Assembly: GCA_963730305.1 (NCBI GenBank)
Contig: CAVSRB010000003.1
Span: 682,001 to 746,000 of the forward strand
Length of the DNA: 64,000 bases
Reading direction: 5' to 3'
From: CAMYMQ01 sp963730305
GTDB lineage: Bacteria; Pseudomonadota; Alphaproteobacteria; Bin65
Below, piece after piece: positions 38,836 to 48,223 of this stretch. The notes under the pieces were generated by a model. That model had not been told where the DNA came from and searched no databases. It saw nothing but the letters and a program-made list of their open reading frames with translations. Position numbers and translations under genes: made by a program. Numbering within the stretch: position 1 is the first letter of the stretch; every line of letters starts with the position of its first letter.

Positions 38836-39972
38836 TCAGGCGGAGCCCCAGACCTCCTCGGCGAGGTCGACGATCATCCGCATCTTCGCCCACTCCTCGT
38901 CCTCGGTGAGGACGTTGCCGATGGCGTTGGAGGAGAAGCCGCACTGCGGCGACAGGCAGAGCTGGTCGAGCGAGACGAATTTCGACGCCTCGTCGATGCG
39001 CGCCTTGAGCTCGTCGACGTCTTCGAGCTTGCCGCTCTTGGAGGTGACGATGCCGAGCACGATCTTCTTCTTGCCCTTGGGCACGAAGCGCAACGGCTCG
39101 AACCCGCCCGAGCGCTCGTCGTCGTATTCCAGGAAGAAGCCGTCGACGTCGGTCAGGTTGAACAGCTTGTCGGCGACCGGCTCGTAGTCGCCCTCGGCGA
39201 ACCACAGGCTGCGCGCGTTGCCGCGGCACAGGTGGATGCACGCCGCCATGTCGGCCGGCCGGTCCTTGATCGACTGGTTGATCAGGTCGGCGTAGGTCCG
39301 GGGCAGCTCCTCCGGGTCCTCGCCGCGCGCCTTGGCCGCCTCGCGCATGTTGACGTCGCACAGATAGGCCAGGTTGGTGTCGTCGAACTGGATGTAGCGG
39401 CAGCCCGCGGCTGCCAGGTCGGCGATCTCGTCGCGGTAGAGCTTGGCGAGGTCGGCGAAGAAGTCCTCCATCTCCGGATAGGCCTTCTCGCTGATCGCCT
39501 TCCGGCCGCCGCGGAAGTGGGTCATGGTCGGCGACGGCATGGTGATCTTGGGCTCGATGCCCTCGTGGCCGTCGGTCAGCGACTTCAGATACTTGAAGTT
39601 CTCGACCTCGATGCCGCCCGCGGGCCGGGTCATGCGGTCGACCACCTCGATGGTCACCGGCGCCTGCTTCTCGCCGCCGGCCTTGGTCTGCTCGCCCTGG
39701 GCGAAGGCGCCCTTGATCGTGAAGTTGTGCTTCACGCCGCCGATCTTGTCGATGAAGTCGATGTGGAAGCTCTCGCGGCGGAACTCGCCGTCGGTGATGT
39801 CCTTGATGCCGACCGCTTCCTGCTTCTTGACGACCTCGGCGATCGCCTTGTTCTCGTCCTCGCGCAGCTCCTCGAGCGTGATCGCGTCCGCCTTCCAGCG
39901 CTCGCGCTGTTCGAGCAGCCACTCGGGGCGCAGGAAGCTGCCGACGTGGTCGGCGCGGTAGGGTCCTTTCAT
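38836..39972 (-). CDS. Cobalamin-independent methionine synthase-like methyltransferase (YxjG/MetE C-terminal family)
   Basis: A 378-residue single-domain homologue of the catalytic half of MetE. RADHVGSFLRP is the N-terminal signature. The zinc ligands can be placed as His and Cys in CIHLCRGN, Glu in FFLEYDDE and Cys in LSPQCGFSS. YIQFDDTNLAYL is the substrate region. Such proteins use methyl donors other than the polyglutamylated folate of full MetE, in some cases methylcobalamin or methylated proteins. A 190-base structured leader precedes the gene. The methyl donor cannot be read from sequence. Confidence 0.88.
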   Translation of the reverse strand: MKGPYRADHVGSFLRPEWLLEQRERWKADAITLEELREDENKAIAEVVKKQEAVGIKDITDGEFRRESFHIDFIDKIGGVKHNFTIKGAFAQGEQTKAGGEKQAPVTIEVVDRMTRPAGGIEVENFKYLKSLTDGHEGIEPKITMPSPTMTHFRGGRKAISEKAYPEMEDFFADLAKLYRDEIADLAAAGCRYIQFDDTNLAYLCDVNMREAAKARGEDPEELPRTYADLINQSIKDRPADMAACIHLCRGNARSLWFAEGDYEPVADKLFNLTDVDGFFLEYDDERSGGFEPLRFVPKGKKKIVLGIVTSKSGKLEDVDELKARIDEASKFVSLDQLCLSPQCGFSSNAIGNVLTEDEEWAKMRMIVDLAEEVWGSA

Positions 39973-40110
39973 GGGTCTTCCTCCCTGGAAGCGACGCCGG
40001 GAACGCCCCCGAGCGCACTCTGCGGGGCACCGCCGTCAGGTTCGGGCCGGGCGCCCCCTGGGATACTCCTTCGGGAGGTCGCCGGCGTCCATTCGCGTGA
40101 AATCCGGCCG
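39973..40110 (-). promoter_or_regulatory. GC-rich structured 5' leader of the MetE-like gene (possible riboswitch, unassigned)
   Basis: The minus-strand leader has several local stems: CTCC-CGAA-GGAG near 40063-40080, a GGGCGCCC self-complementary core near 40046-40056, and GCCGGCG/CGCCGGC arms (about 40085 and 40000). GGGAGGAAGACCC gives the ribosome site. I compared it by eye with the SAM-II, SAH, cobalamin, TPP and glycine consensus motifs and found no full match. Only a GAACCTGA segment resembles part of TPP elements. Confidence 0.25.
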
Positions 40111-40162
40111 CCAGTTATGCGTTCCGGCGCGGCGCCGGGCAAGGCTCGGACCGCCCGTTCCG

Positions 40163-40817
40163 CTATCGGCCGACAGTTTCTATCAAACTATTGAACGCCG
40201 CAACCGCAGCGCCGGGCCCGTCCGGGTGCGACCAAACGCCCGCGACCACGGCGAGGAAGTCCGCCCCGGCCTCGATCAGCGGCCGGGCGTTGTCGACCGT
40301 GATGCCGCCGATGGCGACGCAGGGCACGGTCGAGACCTCGGCCCAACGCGCCAGCGTGTCGATCTCGGCGCGGGCCTTGGGGTCCTTGGTGCCGGTGTCG
40401 AAGAAGGCGCCGAAGGCGACGTAGTCCGCCCCCGCCTCGGCCGCCTCGATGGCGAGGTCGATCGAAGTCGTGGCAGGTCACCCCGACGATGGCGTCGGCG
40501 CCGACGATCCGGCGCGCCTCGGCATAGGCCGCGTCCTCCTGGCCGACATGGACCCCGTCGGCGCCCGCCCGGGCGGCAAGGTCGGGCCGGTCGTTGACGA
40601 TCAAGGCGACGTCGTGGGCGTGGCACAGCGGCATCAGCGCCGCGGCGGCGGCGAGCACGGCCTCGTCGCTGACGTCCTTGAGCCGGAGCTGCAGACAGGC
40701 GACGTCGCCGGCGTCGAGGGCCTCGGCGAGCTGGGCGGCGAACGGCGCGATCTCGAAGGCCGGCGGCGTGATCAGGTAGAGCCGGCAGCGGTCCTCGTCT
40801 TGGTCAGCCACGGCCAC
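40163..40817 (-). CDS. thiE: Thiamine-phosphate synthase (one frameshift)
   Basis: 217 residues if repaired. It joins HMP pyrophosphate and thiazole phosphate into thiamine monophosphate. RLYLITP, LQLRLKDVSDE, LIVNDRPDLAARAGADGVHV and GQED are the pyrophosphate- and HMP-binding motifs. After one extra base near 40465 the sequence continues LAIEAAEAGADYVAFGAFFD, CVAIGGITVDNARPLIEAGA and ends AAFNSLIETVGR. It is followed in the same strand by no gene within 190 bases, and lies downstream of the aldolase gene (116-base gap holding a repeat). Confidence 0.94.
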
Positions 40818-40823
40818 CCTCCC

Positions 40824-40916
40824 CCGTCATTCCCGCGAAGGCGGGACTCCAGGGATCGTGGGGCGCCACCGTGGCCGTCGTCGCTGGCCGCCCCCGCCTG
40901 CGCGGGGGTGACGGGA
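40824..40916. repeat. REP-like double-hairpin element, copy B
   Basis: TCCCGC-GAAG-GCGGGA (40831-40846) and CCCCCGC-CTGC-GCGGGGG (40891-40908), the latter followed by TGACGGG. Same order and orientation as copies A and C. It lies between the aldolase gene and thiE. Confidence 0.82.
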
Positions 40917-40933
40917 AGGAAGCATTGCGTCCG

Positions 40934-41851
40934 TTACGCCTGCCCCTTGTAGATCTTCACGATCGTGTCGAGCAGGTCGAGCGCGTCTTCCTTCGACCGC
41001 TGGAACGAGTTGCGGCCGATGATCGAGCCGGTGCCGCCGCCGTCGCGGATCTGGCGGATCTCGTTCAGCAGCCCCTCGGTGTCCTTGGCCGCGCCGCCCG
41101 AGAACACCACCAGCCGCCGGCCGTTGAAGGCCGACTGGACGACGTGGGCGATGCGCGCCGTCAGGGTCGAGGTGTCGATGCCCTCGTAGTACTTCTTGGC
41201 CTCTTCCTGCTCGACGTAAGTCGGTCGGCGGCTTGACCTTGATGATGTGGGCGCCGATCAGGGCCGCGATCTGCGCGGCGTAGGCGGTGACGTCGACCGC
41301 CGTCTCGCCCTGCCTTCGACAGGTTGCCGCCGCGCGGATAGGACCAGATCACCACGGCGAGGCCGACCGACTTGGCCTCCTCGGCCAGCTCGCGGATCTC
41401 CTCGATCATCTCGAACTGCTCGTCGGAGCCGGGATAGATGGTGAAGCCGATCGCCGAGCAGCCCAGCCGCAGCGCGTCGTCGACCGAGGCGGTGACCGCC
41501 TGGTCCTTCACGGTCGACGTGGGAGTTGGCGTTGTTGCACTTGAGGATGGTCGGGATCGCCCCGGCGAAGGTGTCGGCGCCCGCCTCGATCATGCCCAGC
41601 GGCGCGGCGTAGGCCGACAGGCCGGCGTCGAGGGCGAGCTGGAAGTGGTAGTGCGGGTCGTAGGCCGGCGGGTTGGGCGCGAAGCTGCGCGCCGGGCCGT
41701 GCTCGAAGCCCTGGTCGACCGGCAGGATGACCACGTGGCCGGTGCCGGCGAGCTTGCCGGTCATCAGGATGCGGGCGAGGTTCGCCTTGGTGCCCGGGCA
41801 ATCGCTCTCATAGTTGGCAAGGATCTGTTTGACTCGGCGCGTGATCCGCAT
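40934..41851 (-). CDS. fbaB: Class I fructose-bisphosphate aldolase, DhnA/FbaB type (three frameshifts)
   Basis: About 305 residues when repaired. It cleaves fructose-1,6-bisphosphate through a Schiff-base Lys. MRITRRVKQILANYESDCPG is the start at 41851. ILPVDQGFEHGPARSFAPNP, GCSAIGFTIYPGS and VIWSYPRGGNLSK are family motifs. The Lys lies in AHIIKVKPPTD, and FSGGAAKDTEGLL with GGGTGSIIGRNSFQR forms the phosphate site. Breaks near 41519, 41320 and 41220 cancel overall, so length is normal. It belongs with gap and tkt on the same strand as central carbon genes. Confidence 0.93.
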
Positions 41852-41909
41852 GAACGCCCCCTTCAATTGCGGTGATGCCGGACGACCGGCCGGTTCCGGC
41901 CTGAATAGC

Positions 41910-42332
41910 CTAGCGCCCGGGGCAATGCAACGCGGCGCGGCACGCCGCCTCGGGGTCCTCCGTCCGGCCCAGGTCGAGCGCCGGCAGCGGGGCGTCGACC
42001 AGCCGCGCCCCGGACTTGTGTGCAATATCATCGAGCCGCGCCCGCGCCGCCGCCGGACCGGCGAAGCGGACCGCGGCGATGCCCTCGCCCAGCGCCGCCA
42101 GCACCGCGCCGGCGTCGTCGGCGCAGTCGAGCACGGCCTCGACCGCGACATCGGGGAACGCGTCGGCCAGCGCCTCGACCAGCGCCCGCCAGTAGCCGGG
42201 GCCGAGGGTGAGCGCCGCGCCGGGCGGGCTGAACAGGCGTGCCGGAACCCCCGCTGCGCGCGCGGCCCGCAGCGCGGCGCCGGCCTGGCCGAGGTCGTGG
42301 ACGATCGCGTCGAGGGTGATTGCGGCTGACAT
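41910..42332 (-). CDS. Hypothetical protein, 140 aa
   Basis: The frame starts MSAAITLDAIVHDLGQAGAA and has an ordered alternation of helices and strands (GVPARLFSPPGAALTLGPGY, AVEAVLDCADDAGAVLAALG, ARLDDIAHKSGARLVDAPLP). It ends in LHCPGR. The composition is protein-like and I recall similar short proteins beside aldolase genes in alphaproteobacteria, possibly a rossmannoid domain, but I cannot name a family. The frame remains open far upstream only because of GC-rich antisense reading of the exporter genes, so the ATG at 42332 is a judgement. Confidence 0.6.
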   Translation of the reverse strand: MSAAITLDAIVHDLGQAGAALRAARAAGVPARLFSPPGAALTLGPGYWRALVEALADAFPDVAVEAVLDCADDAGAVLAALGEGIAAVRFAGPAAARARLDDIAHKSGARLVDAPLPALDLGRTEDPEAACRAALHCPGR

Positions 42333-42470
42333 TCGGCCCGTAGGAAGTTGTGACGGCATCGCCGGCGCCGCGCGGAAAGGCCGACCGCGGCACCGGGTCG
42401 CTGGCCGCTGGCCCGGCGTCCGCCTATCCTGCCGTTCCGTCGGCAACCCACGGCCCGAGGTATCAAATCG

Positions 42471-43505
42471 ATGACGGCACGCCGCCGCAACCGGCTTCTG
42501 ATCGCCATCGTGCTCGTCGTCCTCGCCGCCGGCGCGGCGGCCTGGTTCCTGTTCGGCCGCGCGCCGGTGGTCCAGGTCGCCCGCCCGACCCGCGGGCCGG
42601 CGATCGAGGCGGTCTACGCCACCGGCGCGGTCGAGCCGGTCTATTGGGCCAAGGTGTCGTCGACCGTGGTCGGCCGGATCGCCGAGATCCGCCAAAAGGA
42701 GGGCGACCACGTCAAGCTTGGCGACGTGCTGTTCCGGCTCGACGACCGCGAGGCCAGGGCGCGGCTCGCCGAGGCCGAGGCGCGGCGCAAGTTCCTGGCC
42801 CAGGAACAGGAGCGCTACGCCAAGCTGGCGCTCAACAACATCGCCTCGCGCCGCCAGTACCAGGAGATCGTCTCCAAGCATGCCGAGGCGATCGCCGCGG
42901 TGGCCGCGGCGCGGCAGCGGCTGCTCGACTACACCATCCGCGCGCCGCTGTCGGGCGAGATCCTGCGCCTCGACGGCAACGTCGGCGAGGTGATCCGGGC
43001 CGGCGACGCGCTCGCCTGGGTCGGCGTGCGCGAGCCGATGCGGATCGAGGCCGAGGTCGACGAGGAGGACATCCCCCAGGTCAAGAAGGGCCAGACCGTG
43101 CTGGTCCGCGCCGACGCCTTCCCGGGCAAGGCGTTCGAGGCCAAGGTCACCTCGATCACCGCCAAGGGCGACCCGGTCAGCAAGATCTACCGGGTGCGGA
43201 TCACCCTGCCCAAGGGCACGCCGCTGCACATCGGCATGACCACCGAGGTCAACATCGTCGTGCGCAAGCACGACAACGCGCTGCTGCTGCCCTTCACCGC
43301 GGTCAGCGGCGGCAAGGTCTGGGTGGTGCGCGACGGCCGGGCCTATCGAAGGGCGGTCGAGACCGGCATCGTCGGCGCCCGGCGGATCGAGATCCGCAAG
43401 GGCGTCGCGGCGGACGACCGGGTGATCGTCAACCCGCCCGCCGGCCTCGAGGACGGCGACCGCGTCGCCGCCCGGCGCGCCAAGCCGCCCGCCAACGGCG
43501 GCTGA
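42471..43505 (+). CDS. Efflux/export adaptor subunit (HlyD/MacA/DevB type)
   Basis: A 344-residue membrane fusion protein. The N-terminal anchor is at about 9-29 (LLIAIVLVVLAAGAAAWFLF). The two lipoyl half-motifs are SSTVVGRIAEIRQKEGDHV and RAPLSGEILRLDGNVGEVI, flanking an alpha-hairpin (about 95-155). The beta-barrel (RIEAEVDEEDIPQVKKGQTV) and C-terminal membrane-proximal domain follow. It is first in a three-gene operon with a MacB/DevC-like permease and an ATPase, the DevBCA order. It would need a TolC-type outer-membrane partner, encoded elsewhere. Confidence 0.92.
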   Translation: MTARRRNRLLIAIVLVVLAAGAAAWFLFGRAPVVQVARPTRGPAIEAVYATGAVEPVYWAKVSSTVVGRIAEIRQKEGDHVKLGDVLFRLDDREARARLAEAEARRKFLAQEQERYAKLALNNIASRRQYQEIVSKHAEAIAAVAAARQRLLDYTIRAPLSGEILRLDGNVGEVIRAGDALAWVGVREPMRIEAEVDEEDIPQVKKGQTVLVRADAFPGKAFEAKVTSITAKGDPVSKIYRVRITLPKGTPLHIGMTTEVNIVVRKHDNALLLPFTAVSGGKVWVVRDGRAYRRAVETGIVGARRIEIRKGVAADDRVIVNPPAGLEDGDRVAARRAKPPANGG

Positions 43506-43508
43506 GCC

Positions 43509-44756
43509 GTGGCGCTCGCCCTCGACATCGCGCTCACCCACCTCGCCGCGCGCACGCGCCAGACCCTGGTGTCGGTGCTCGGCGTGGCGATGGGGGTCGG
43601 CTTCTTCGTCGCCATGTCGGCGATGATGCAGGGCTTCCAGCAGGACTTCGTCAACAAGATCGTCGACAACACGCCCTACATCGTCATCAAGGACGAGTTC
43701 CGCACGCCGCCGCGCCAGCCCGCGCGGATCGCCTACGCCGACGCCGCGATCGACCTGCGCGGGCTCAAGCCGCGCGACGAGATCCGCGGCATCAAGCGCG
43801 CCGGCCAGATCCTCAAGGTCGTCTCCGACTGGCCCGGCGTCGCCGCCGCCTCGCCGACGCTCCAGGGCCAACTGTTCCTGCGCTACGGCGGCAAGGAGGT
43901 CTCGGTCTCCTCGGTGGGCATCGACCCGGAGCGCGAGCGGCGCGTCACCAAGCTCGAGAAGGACATCAAGCAGGGCTCCCTCGACGCGCTCAAGACCACC
44001 AACAACGGCATCATCGTCGGCGCCGGGGTGGCGCGGAAGCTGGGCGCCGAGATGCATTCGATCGTCACCGCGGTCTCGCCCAAGGGCGTGATCCTGCGCA
44101 TGAAGATCGTCGGCCTGATCCAGACCGGCATCGTCCAGATCGACGACAGCCAGGCTTACCTGCTGCTCAAGAAGTCGCAGATCCTGCAGCAGCGGATCAA
44201 CGTGGTGAACCAGATCCGGATCAAGACGACCGACCTCAACCAGGCCCACGCGATCGCCCGCCAGATCGAGAACCGCTTCGACTACAAGGCGGAGAGCTGG
44301 GAGGAATCGAACGCCGGGGTATTCGGCGTGTTCGTGATCCAGAACGCGGTGATGTACTCGACCACCGGCGCGATCCTGATCGTCGCCTGCTTCGGCATCT
44401 TCAACATCATCTCGACGGTGATCTTCGAGAAGACGCGCGACATCGCGATCCTCAAGTCGATCGGCTTCGAGGCGCGCGACATCCGCCGCATCTTCCTGCT
44501 CGAGGGCTTCGCGGTCGGCCTGATCGGCAGCCTGCTCGGCTGTGCGCTGGGCTTCGCGCTGACCCACCTGCTCGGCGCGGTCCGCTTCGACATCAAGGCG
44601 ATGATCGAGACCAAGGGCTTCGTGCTGAAGTGGAGCGTCTGGCACTACGTCATCGCCAGCGCGATGGCGATGGCCTCGGCGGTGCTCGCCGCCTACCTGC
44701 CGGCGCGGCGCGCGGCCGGGGTCAACCCGGTGACGATCATCCGGGGCGCGGCGTGA
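43509..44756 (+). CDS. ABC transporter permease, MacB/FtsX/DevC type
   Basis: A 415-residue permease. The first membrane helix (about 18-42: LVSVLGVAMGVGFFVAMSAM) is followed by a large periplasmic MacB_PCD-like domain (about 45-285) and three C-terminal helices (about 285-310, 335-360, 380-402) of the FtsX fold. FEKTRDIAILKSIGFEARDI is the coupling loop that contacts the ATPase. It starts at GTG 3 bases after the adaptor stop and overlaps the ATPase start by 4 bases. Such machines act as mechanotransmission pumps moving periplasmic substrates; the substrate here is unknown. Confidence 0.92.
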   Translation: MALALDIALTHLAARTRQTLVSVLGVAMGVGFFVAMSAMMQGFQQDFVNKIVDNTPYIVIKDEFRTPPRQPARIAYADAAIDLRGLKPRDEIRGIKRAGQILKVVSDWPGVAAASPTLQGQLFLRYGGKEVSVSSVGIDPERERRVTKLEKDIKQGSLDALKTTNNGIIVGAGVARKLGAEMHSIVTAVSPKGVILRMKIVGLIQTGIVQIDDSQAYLLLKKSQILQQRINVVNQIRIKTTDLNQAHAIARQIENRFDYKAESWEESNAGVFGVFVIQNAVMYSTTGAILIVACFGIFNIISTVIFEKTRDIAILKSIGFEARDIRRIFLLEGFAVGLIGSLLGCALGFALTHLLGAVRFDIKAMIETKGFVLKWSVWHYVIASAMAMASAVLAAYLPARRAAGVNPVTIIRGAA

Positions 44757-45490
44757 CCGGTACATCCGAAACGGCCACCCCGCCCGCTGCCGGGGCGTCC
44801 GGGCCGGCGGTCCCGCCGGTGATCGAGGCGCGGGCGATGACCCGGATCCTGCCCGGGCCGGTGCCGGTGACCCTGGTCGACAACGTCTCGCTGGCGATCC
44901 GCCCGGGCGAGCTGGTCGCGATCACCGGGCCGTCGGGGTCGGGCAAGTCGTCGCTGTTGTACCTGCTCGGCCTGCTCGACGCGCCGACCGCGGGCGCGGT
45001 GCTGATCGACGGCGAGGACGCCTCGCGGCTCGACGCCGAGGCCCAGGCGGCGATCCGGCTGGAGCGGATCGGCTTCGTCTTCCAGTTCCACTTCCTCTTG
45101 CCCGAGTTCCGCGTGCTCGACAACGTCACGGTGCCGATGCGCAAGCTCGACCGGCTGTCCGCGCGCGAAGCGGAGGCCCGCGGCCGCCAACTGCTCGCCG
45201 ACATGGACCTGGCCGAGCACGCCCGCAAGCGGCCCGACCAGCTCTCCGGCGGCCAGCGCCAGCGCGTCGCCGTCGCCCGCGCGCTGGCCAACGACCCGCA
45301 GCTCATCCTCGCCGACGAGCCGACCGGCAGCCTCGACCAGAAGTCGAGCCGCAACGTCTTCGAGATCTTCCGGCGGCTGGTCCACGACCAGGGCCGGACC
45401 ATCGTCATGGTCACCCACGAGCCCGACCTGGCGGCGGAATGCGACCGCCAGGTCCACCTGGTCGACGGCCGGATCGTGCGGGACGGCTGA
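44753..45490 (+). CDS. ABC transporter ATPase, MacB/LolD/DevA type
   Basis: A 245-residue ATPase with Walker A GPSGSGKSS, Q-loop FVFQFHFLLPEF (the LLPE/F variant is typical of LolD/DevA), signature LSGGQRQR, Walker B LILADEPTGSLD and switch His in VTHEP. An about 20-residue Ala/Pro-rich extension precedes the ABC domain. It starts at a GTG overlapping the permease stop. It ends 36 bases from the convergent adenylate cyclase gene. Confidence 0.93.
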   Translation: MTGTSETATPPAAGASGPAVPPVIEARAMTRILPGPVPVTLVDNVSLAIRPGELVAITGPSGSGKSSLLYLLGLLDAPTAGAVLIDGEDASRLDAEAQAAIRLERIGFVFQFHFLLPEFRVLDNVTVPMRKLDRLSAREAEARGRQLLADMDLAEHARKRPDQLSGGQRQRVAVARALANDPQLILADEPTGSLDQKSSRNVFEIFRRLVHDQGRTIVMVTHEPDLAAECDRQVHLVDGRIVRDG

Positions 45491-45526
45491 GCGCCGACCG
45501 CCGCATCGCCCGCCGCGTGACGCGGC

Positions 45527-47588
45527 TCAGTCCTCGTACCCCGCCTTGCGCAGGCCCTCCATGACCTGCTCGAACGCCTCCGGCGTGGCGTTCCACTTGC
45601 GCAGCTCGGCGCGGGGGTCGAAGCCGGGCACCTGCTCCCGCGCCTGGGCGAGCGCGGCCATCGCGCCCTCGGCGTCGCCGAGGTGGCCGCGGGCAGCGGC
45701 CTCGATCAGCCAGGTCCAGTAGAACTGCGGCATGTTGATCTTGCGGACCTCGGCGAGCACGCCGGGATAGTCGTGCGCGGCCAGCCGCTCGCGCACGAAC
45801 GAGAAATGGTACCAGCCGGGATAGAGCGGGTTGAGCTCGATCGCGCGCCGGGTCAGCGCCGCGCCGCGTTCGTAGTCCCCCATGTAGGCATAGTAGTGGC
45901 CCATCTCCGCGAGCGTCTCGGGATCGTTGGGGTTGAGCGCCAGCGCGCGCCGCGCCTCGGCGTCGAAACGGGCGTTGTCGTGATTGAAGAAATGGATGAT
46001 CGCCCGCCAGCACCGGGCGTAGGAATTCTGCGGGTCGAGCTCGATCGCCTTCTCGGCCATCGCGGTCGCCCGGCCGATCGGGTCGGGGCGCGGATTGGCG
46101 TCGAAGCGGTGTTCCGCGAGATAGACGTTGGCGAGCATGGCGTAGGCGTCGGCATAGTTGGGATCGAGCGCGATCGCCTTCTCCAGCAGGTCGCGCGCCC
46201 GCGCGTGCTCCTCCGGGCGACAGGGTCACGGTGTAGCGCCGCGCCCGCAGCACGCAGTCGTAGGCGGTCAGGTCCGCCGGGCTCTTGCGCAGGGCGATCT
46301 CGCGCTCGGCGTCCTGCAGGCGCACGCCGAGCGCCGCGGCGATGGTCTGGGTGACCTCGTCCTGGACCGCGAAGATGTCCTCGAGGTCGCGGTCGTAGCG
46401 GTCGGCCCACAGGTGGGTGCCGTCGCCGGCCTGGATCAGCTGGGCGGTGATGCGCACCCGGTTGGCGGCGCGGCGAACGCTGCCCTCGACCACGTAGCCG
46501 GCGTTGAGCTCGCGGCCGACCTGGGCGATGTCGACCGAGCGGCCCTTGTACTGGAAGGTCGAGTTGCGGGCGATCACCAGCAGCTCGCGGAAGTGGGTCA
46601 GCGCGGTGATGATGTCCTCGGTCAGGCCGTCGGCGAAATATTCGTCCTCCTCGGCCCGGCTCATGTTCTCGAACGGCAGCACGGCGATGACCGGCCGCGC
46701 CGTCGGAGCCCTGCGCTCGGTCTGGGCGGGCGCCGACGCCGACGCCGGAGCCGCCGTCCCGATCCGCGCGGCGTAGGCCCGGATCGGGCGGTCGATGTTC
46801 TTGACCTTCTGCGCGCCGAGATCGTCGAAGGACGCGTCGAGCTTGCCCTGGACCTGGTCGAACACGCTGCCCGAGATCAGCACCGAACCCGGTTCGCACA
46901 ACGCCTCCAGCCGCGCCGCGACGTTGACCCCGTCACCGTGGATGTCGTCGCCCTCGACGATGATGTCGCCGACGTTGATGCCGAAGCGGAAGTCGATGCG
47001 CCGGTCGTCGGCCACGCCCTCGTTCTGTGCCGCCATCGCCGCCTGGGCGGCGAGCGCGCAGCGCACCGCGTCGACCGCGCTGGGAAACTCGGCGAGCAGG
47101 CCGTCGCCGGTCGTCTTGACGACCCGGCCGCTCTCGGCCTTGATCTTCGGCTCGATCAGATCGGCGTAGAGATGCCGGACCCGGGCGCGGGTCCCCTCCT
47201 CGTCGGTCTCGATCAACCTCGAATAGCCGACCACATCGGCGGCCAGGATCGCCGCCAGCCGGCGCTGGACGCGGCCGTCGGCGACCGTGACCTCGCCGAC
47301 GAAGCGGTAGCCGCGGCCGTGGACGGTGCGGATCAGGCTCTGGGCGCGGCCGTCGTCGCCGACCGCCTGGCGCGCCATCTTGAGGCAGGTCGACAGGGTC
47401 GCCTCGGTGATGATGCGGCCCTGCCAGATCGCCTCGATGATCTCGTCGCGGCTGACCACGCGGTCGCGGTTGCGCACCAGGAACAGCAGCAGGTCGAAGA
47501 CCTGCGGCTCGACCTTGCACGGCCGACCGCCGCGCCGGAGCTCGTAGAGCTCCGTGTCGAGTGCCCATTCACCGAACTGGAAGATCAT
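45527..47588 (-). CDS. Class III adenylate/guanylate cyclase with winged-helix, TolB-like and TPR domains (one frameshift)
   Basis: About 686 residues if repaired. An OmpR-type winged helix (1-100: VEPQVFDLLLFLVRNRDRVV, RTVHGRGYRFVGEV) precedes a class III cyclase domain (about 108-285). Metal Asp residues are in ILAADVVGYSR and TTGDGLLAEF, and the transition-state Asn and Arg are in VNVAARLEAL. A TolB-N-like domain (about 300-440: AVLPFENMS, YFADGLTEDIITAL, VVEGSVRR, HLWADRYDRD) and TPR repeats (480-686: AIALDPNYADAYAML, ALALNPNDPETLAEMGHYY) follow. One extra base near 46215 breaks the frame between cyclase/TolB and TPR parts. All catalytic residues I can place are kept, so cyclic nucleotide synthesis is likely, possibly coupled to DNA binding. 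Confidence 0.92.
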
Positions 47589-47825
47589 GGTCGGCTGCTG
47601 CCCGTCACCGAAACCGTATGGCCGCTAATCTTAGTGGCCTGCGAGCCGAAGTCGAGCGACGCCAACGGATCGCGCCACGCGGTCGCCGCATGCCGGGAAT
47701 ATTTCCCACGAATTCCTCAACAATTCCTCAGGCCGGCTTCAAGCTTGGATTTTCGCGGTGGTCTATCCCTGTCGTCATGCACTGGGGCGGTCCCGGGGCA
47801 CGGACACAGAAAGAAAGGAACCATC

Positions 47826-48047
47826 ATGCCTCTCGTCGACATCCAGCTTATCGAAGGCGTCTTCACCCCCGAGCAGAAGAAGGAGATGATCGAGAAGGTC
47901 ACCGACACCATGGTCGCCATCGAGGGCGAGACCATGCGCGGGGTCACCTGGGTCCGCGTCCACGAGGTGGGCAGCGGCGAATGGGGGATCGGCGGCAAGG
48001 CCCTGACCACGGCGGACGTCAAGGCCCTCCAGGGCAACGGCGGCTAG
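47826..48047 (+). CDS. 4-oxalocrotonate tautomerase family protein
   Basis: A 73-residue protein starting MPLVDIQLIEGVFTPEQKKE. Pro after Met is the catalytic base of the tautomerase superfamily. TMVAIEGETMRGVTWVRVHE is the conserved core. The start follows GAAAGGAA. It may tautomerise 2-hydroxymuconate-like or other enol substrates, but no aromatic degradation genes are adjacent, so the substrate is unknown. The 237-base region before it is AT-richer than average and probably holds its promoter. Confidence 0.9.
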   Translation: MPLVDIQLIEGVFTPEQKKEMIEKVTDTMVAIEGETMRGVTWVRVHEVGSGEWGIGGKALTTADVKALQGNGG

Positions 48048-48223
48048 CCGCCGCCCCTCCCGGCAACACCTGCCGGCGGCCGGCCGCGCGCGATCGCGGT
48101 CGGCCGCCCCGCGTCCGCCCTTCCGCCGCGCGCCGTTGCGATCGATCGAGATTCGGCCCCGCCGCCGCGCTAGTATGACCGCCGTGTGACGATCCACAGA
48201 CCCTGGCCGCCGCGAACGCCCGC

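Noticed and set aside
41910..44765. A 950-residue minus-strand open frame covering the exporter genes
   Set aside because: It is antisense to adaptor, permease and ATPase genes with full family motifs; its protein is low-complexity Arg/Asp/Val-rich sequence. Only the last 140 residues (41910-42332) lie outside those genes and look real.
46158..47825. Long plus-strand frame leading into the tautomerase gene
   Set aside because: It is antisense to the cyclase; only the last 73 residues, starting at the ATG at 47826, are the tautomerase.
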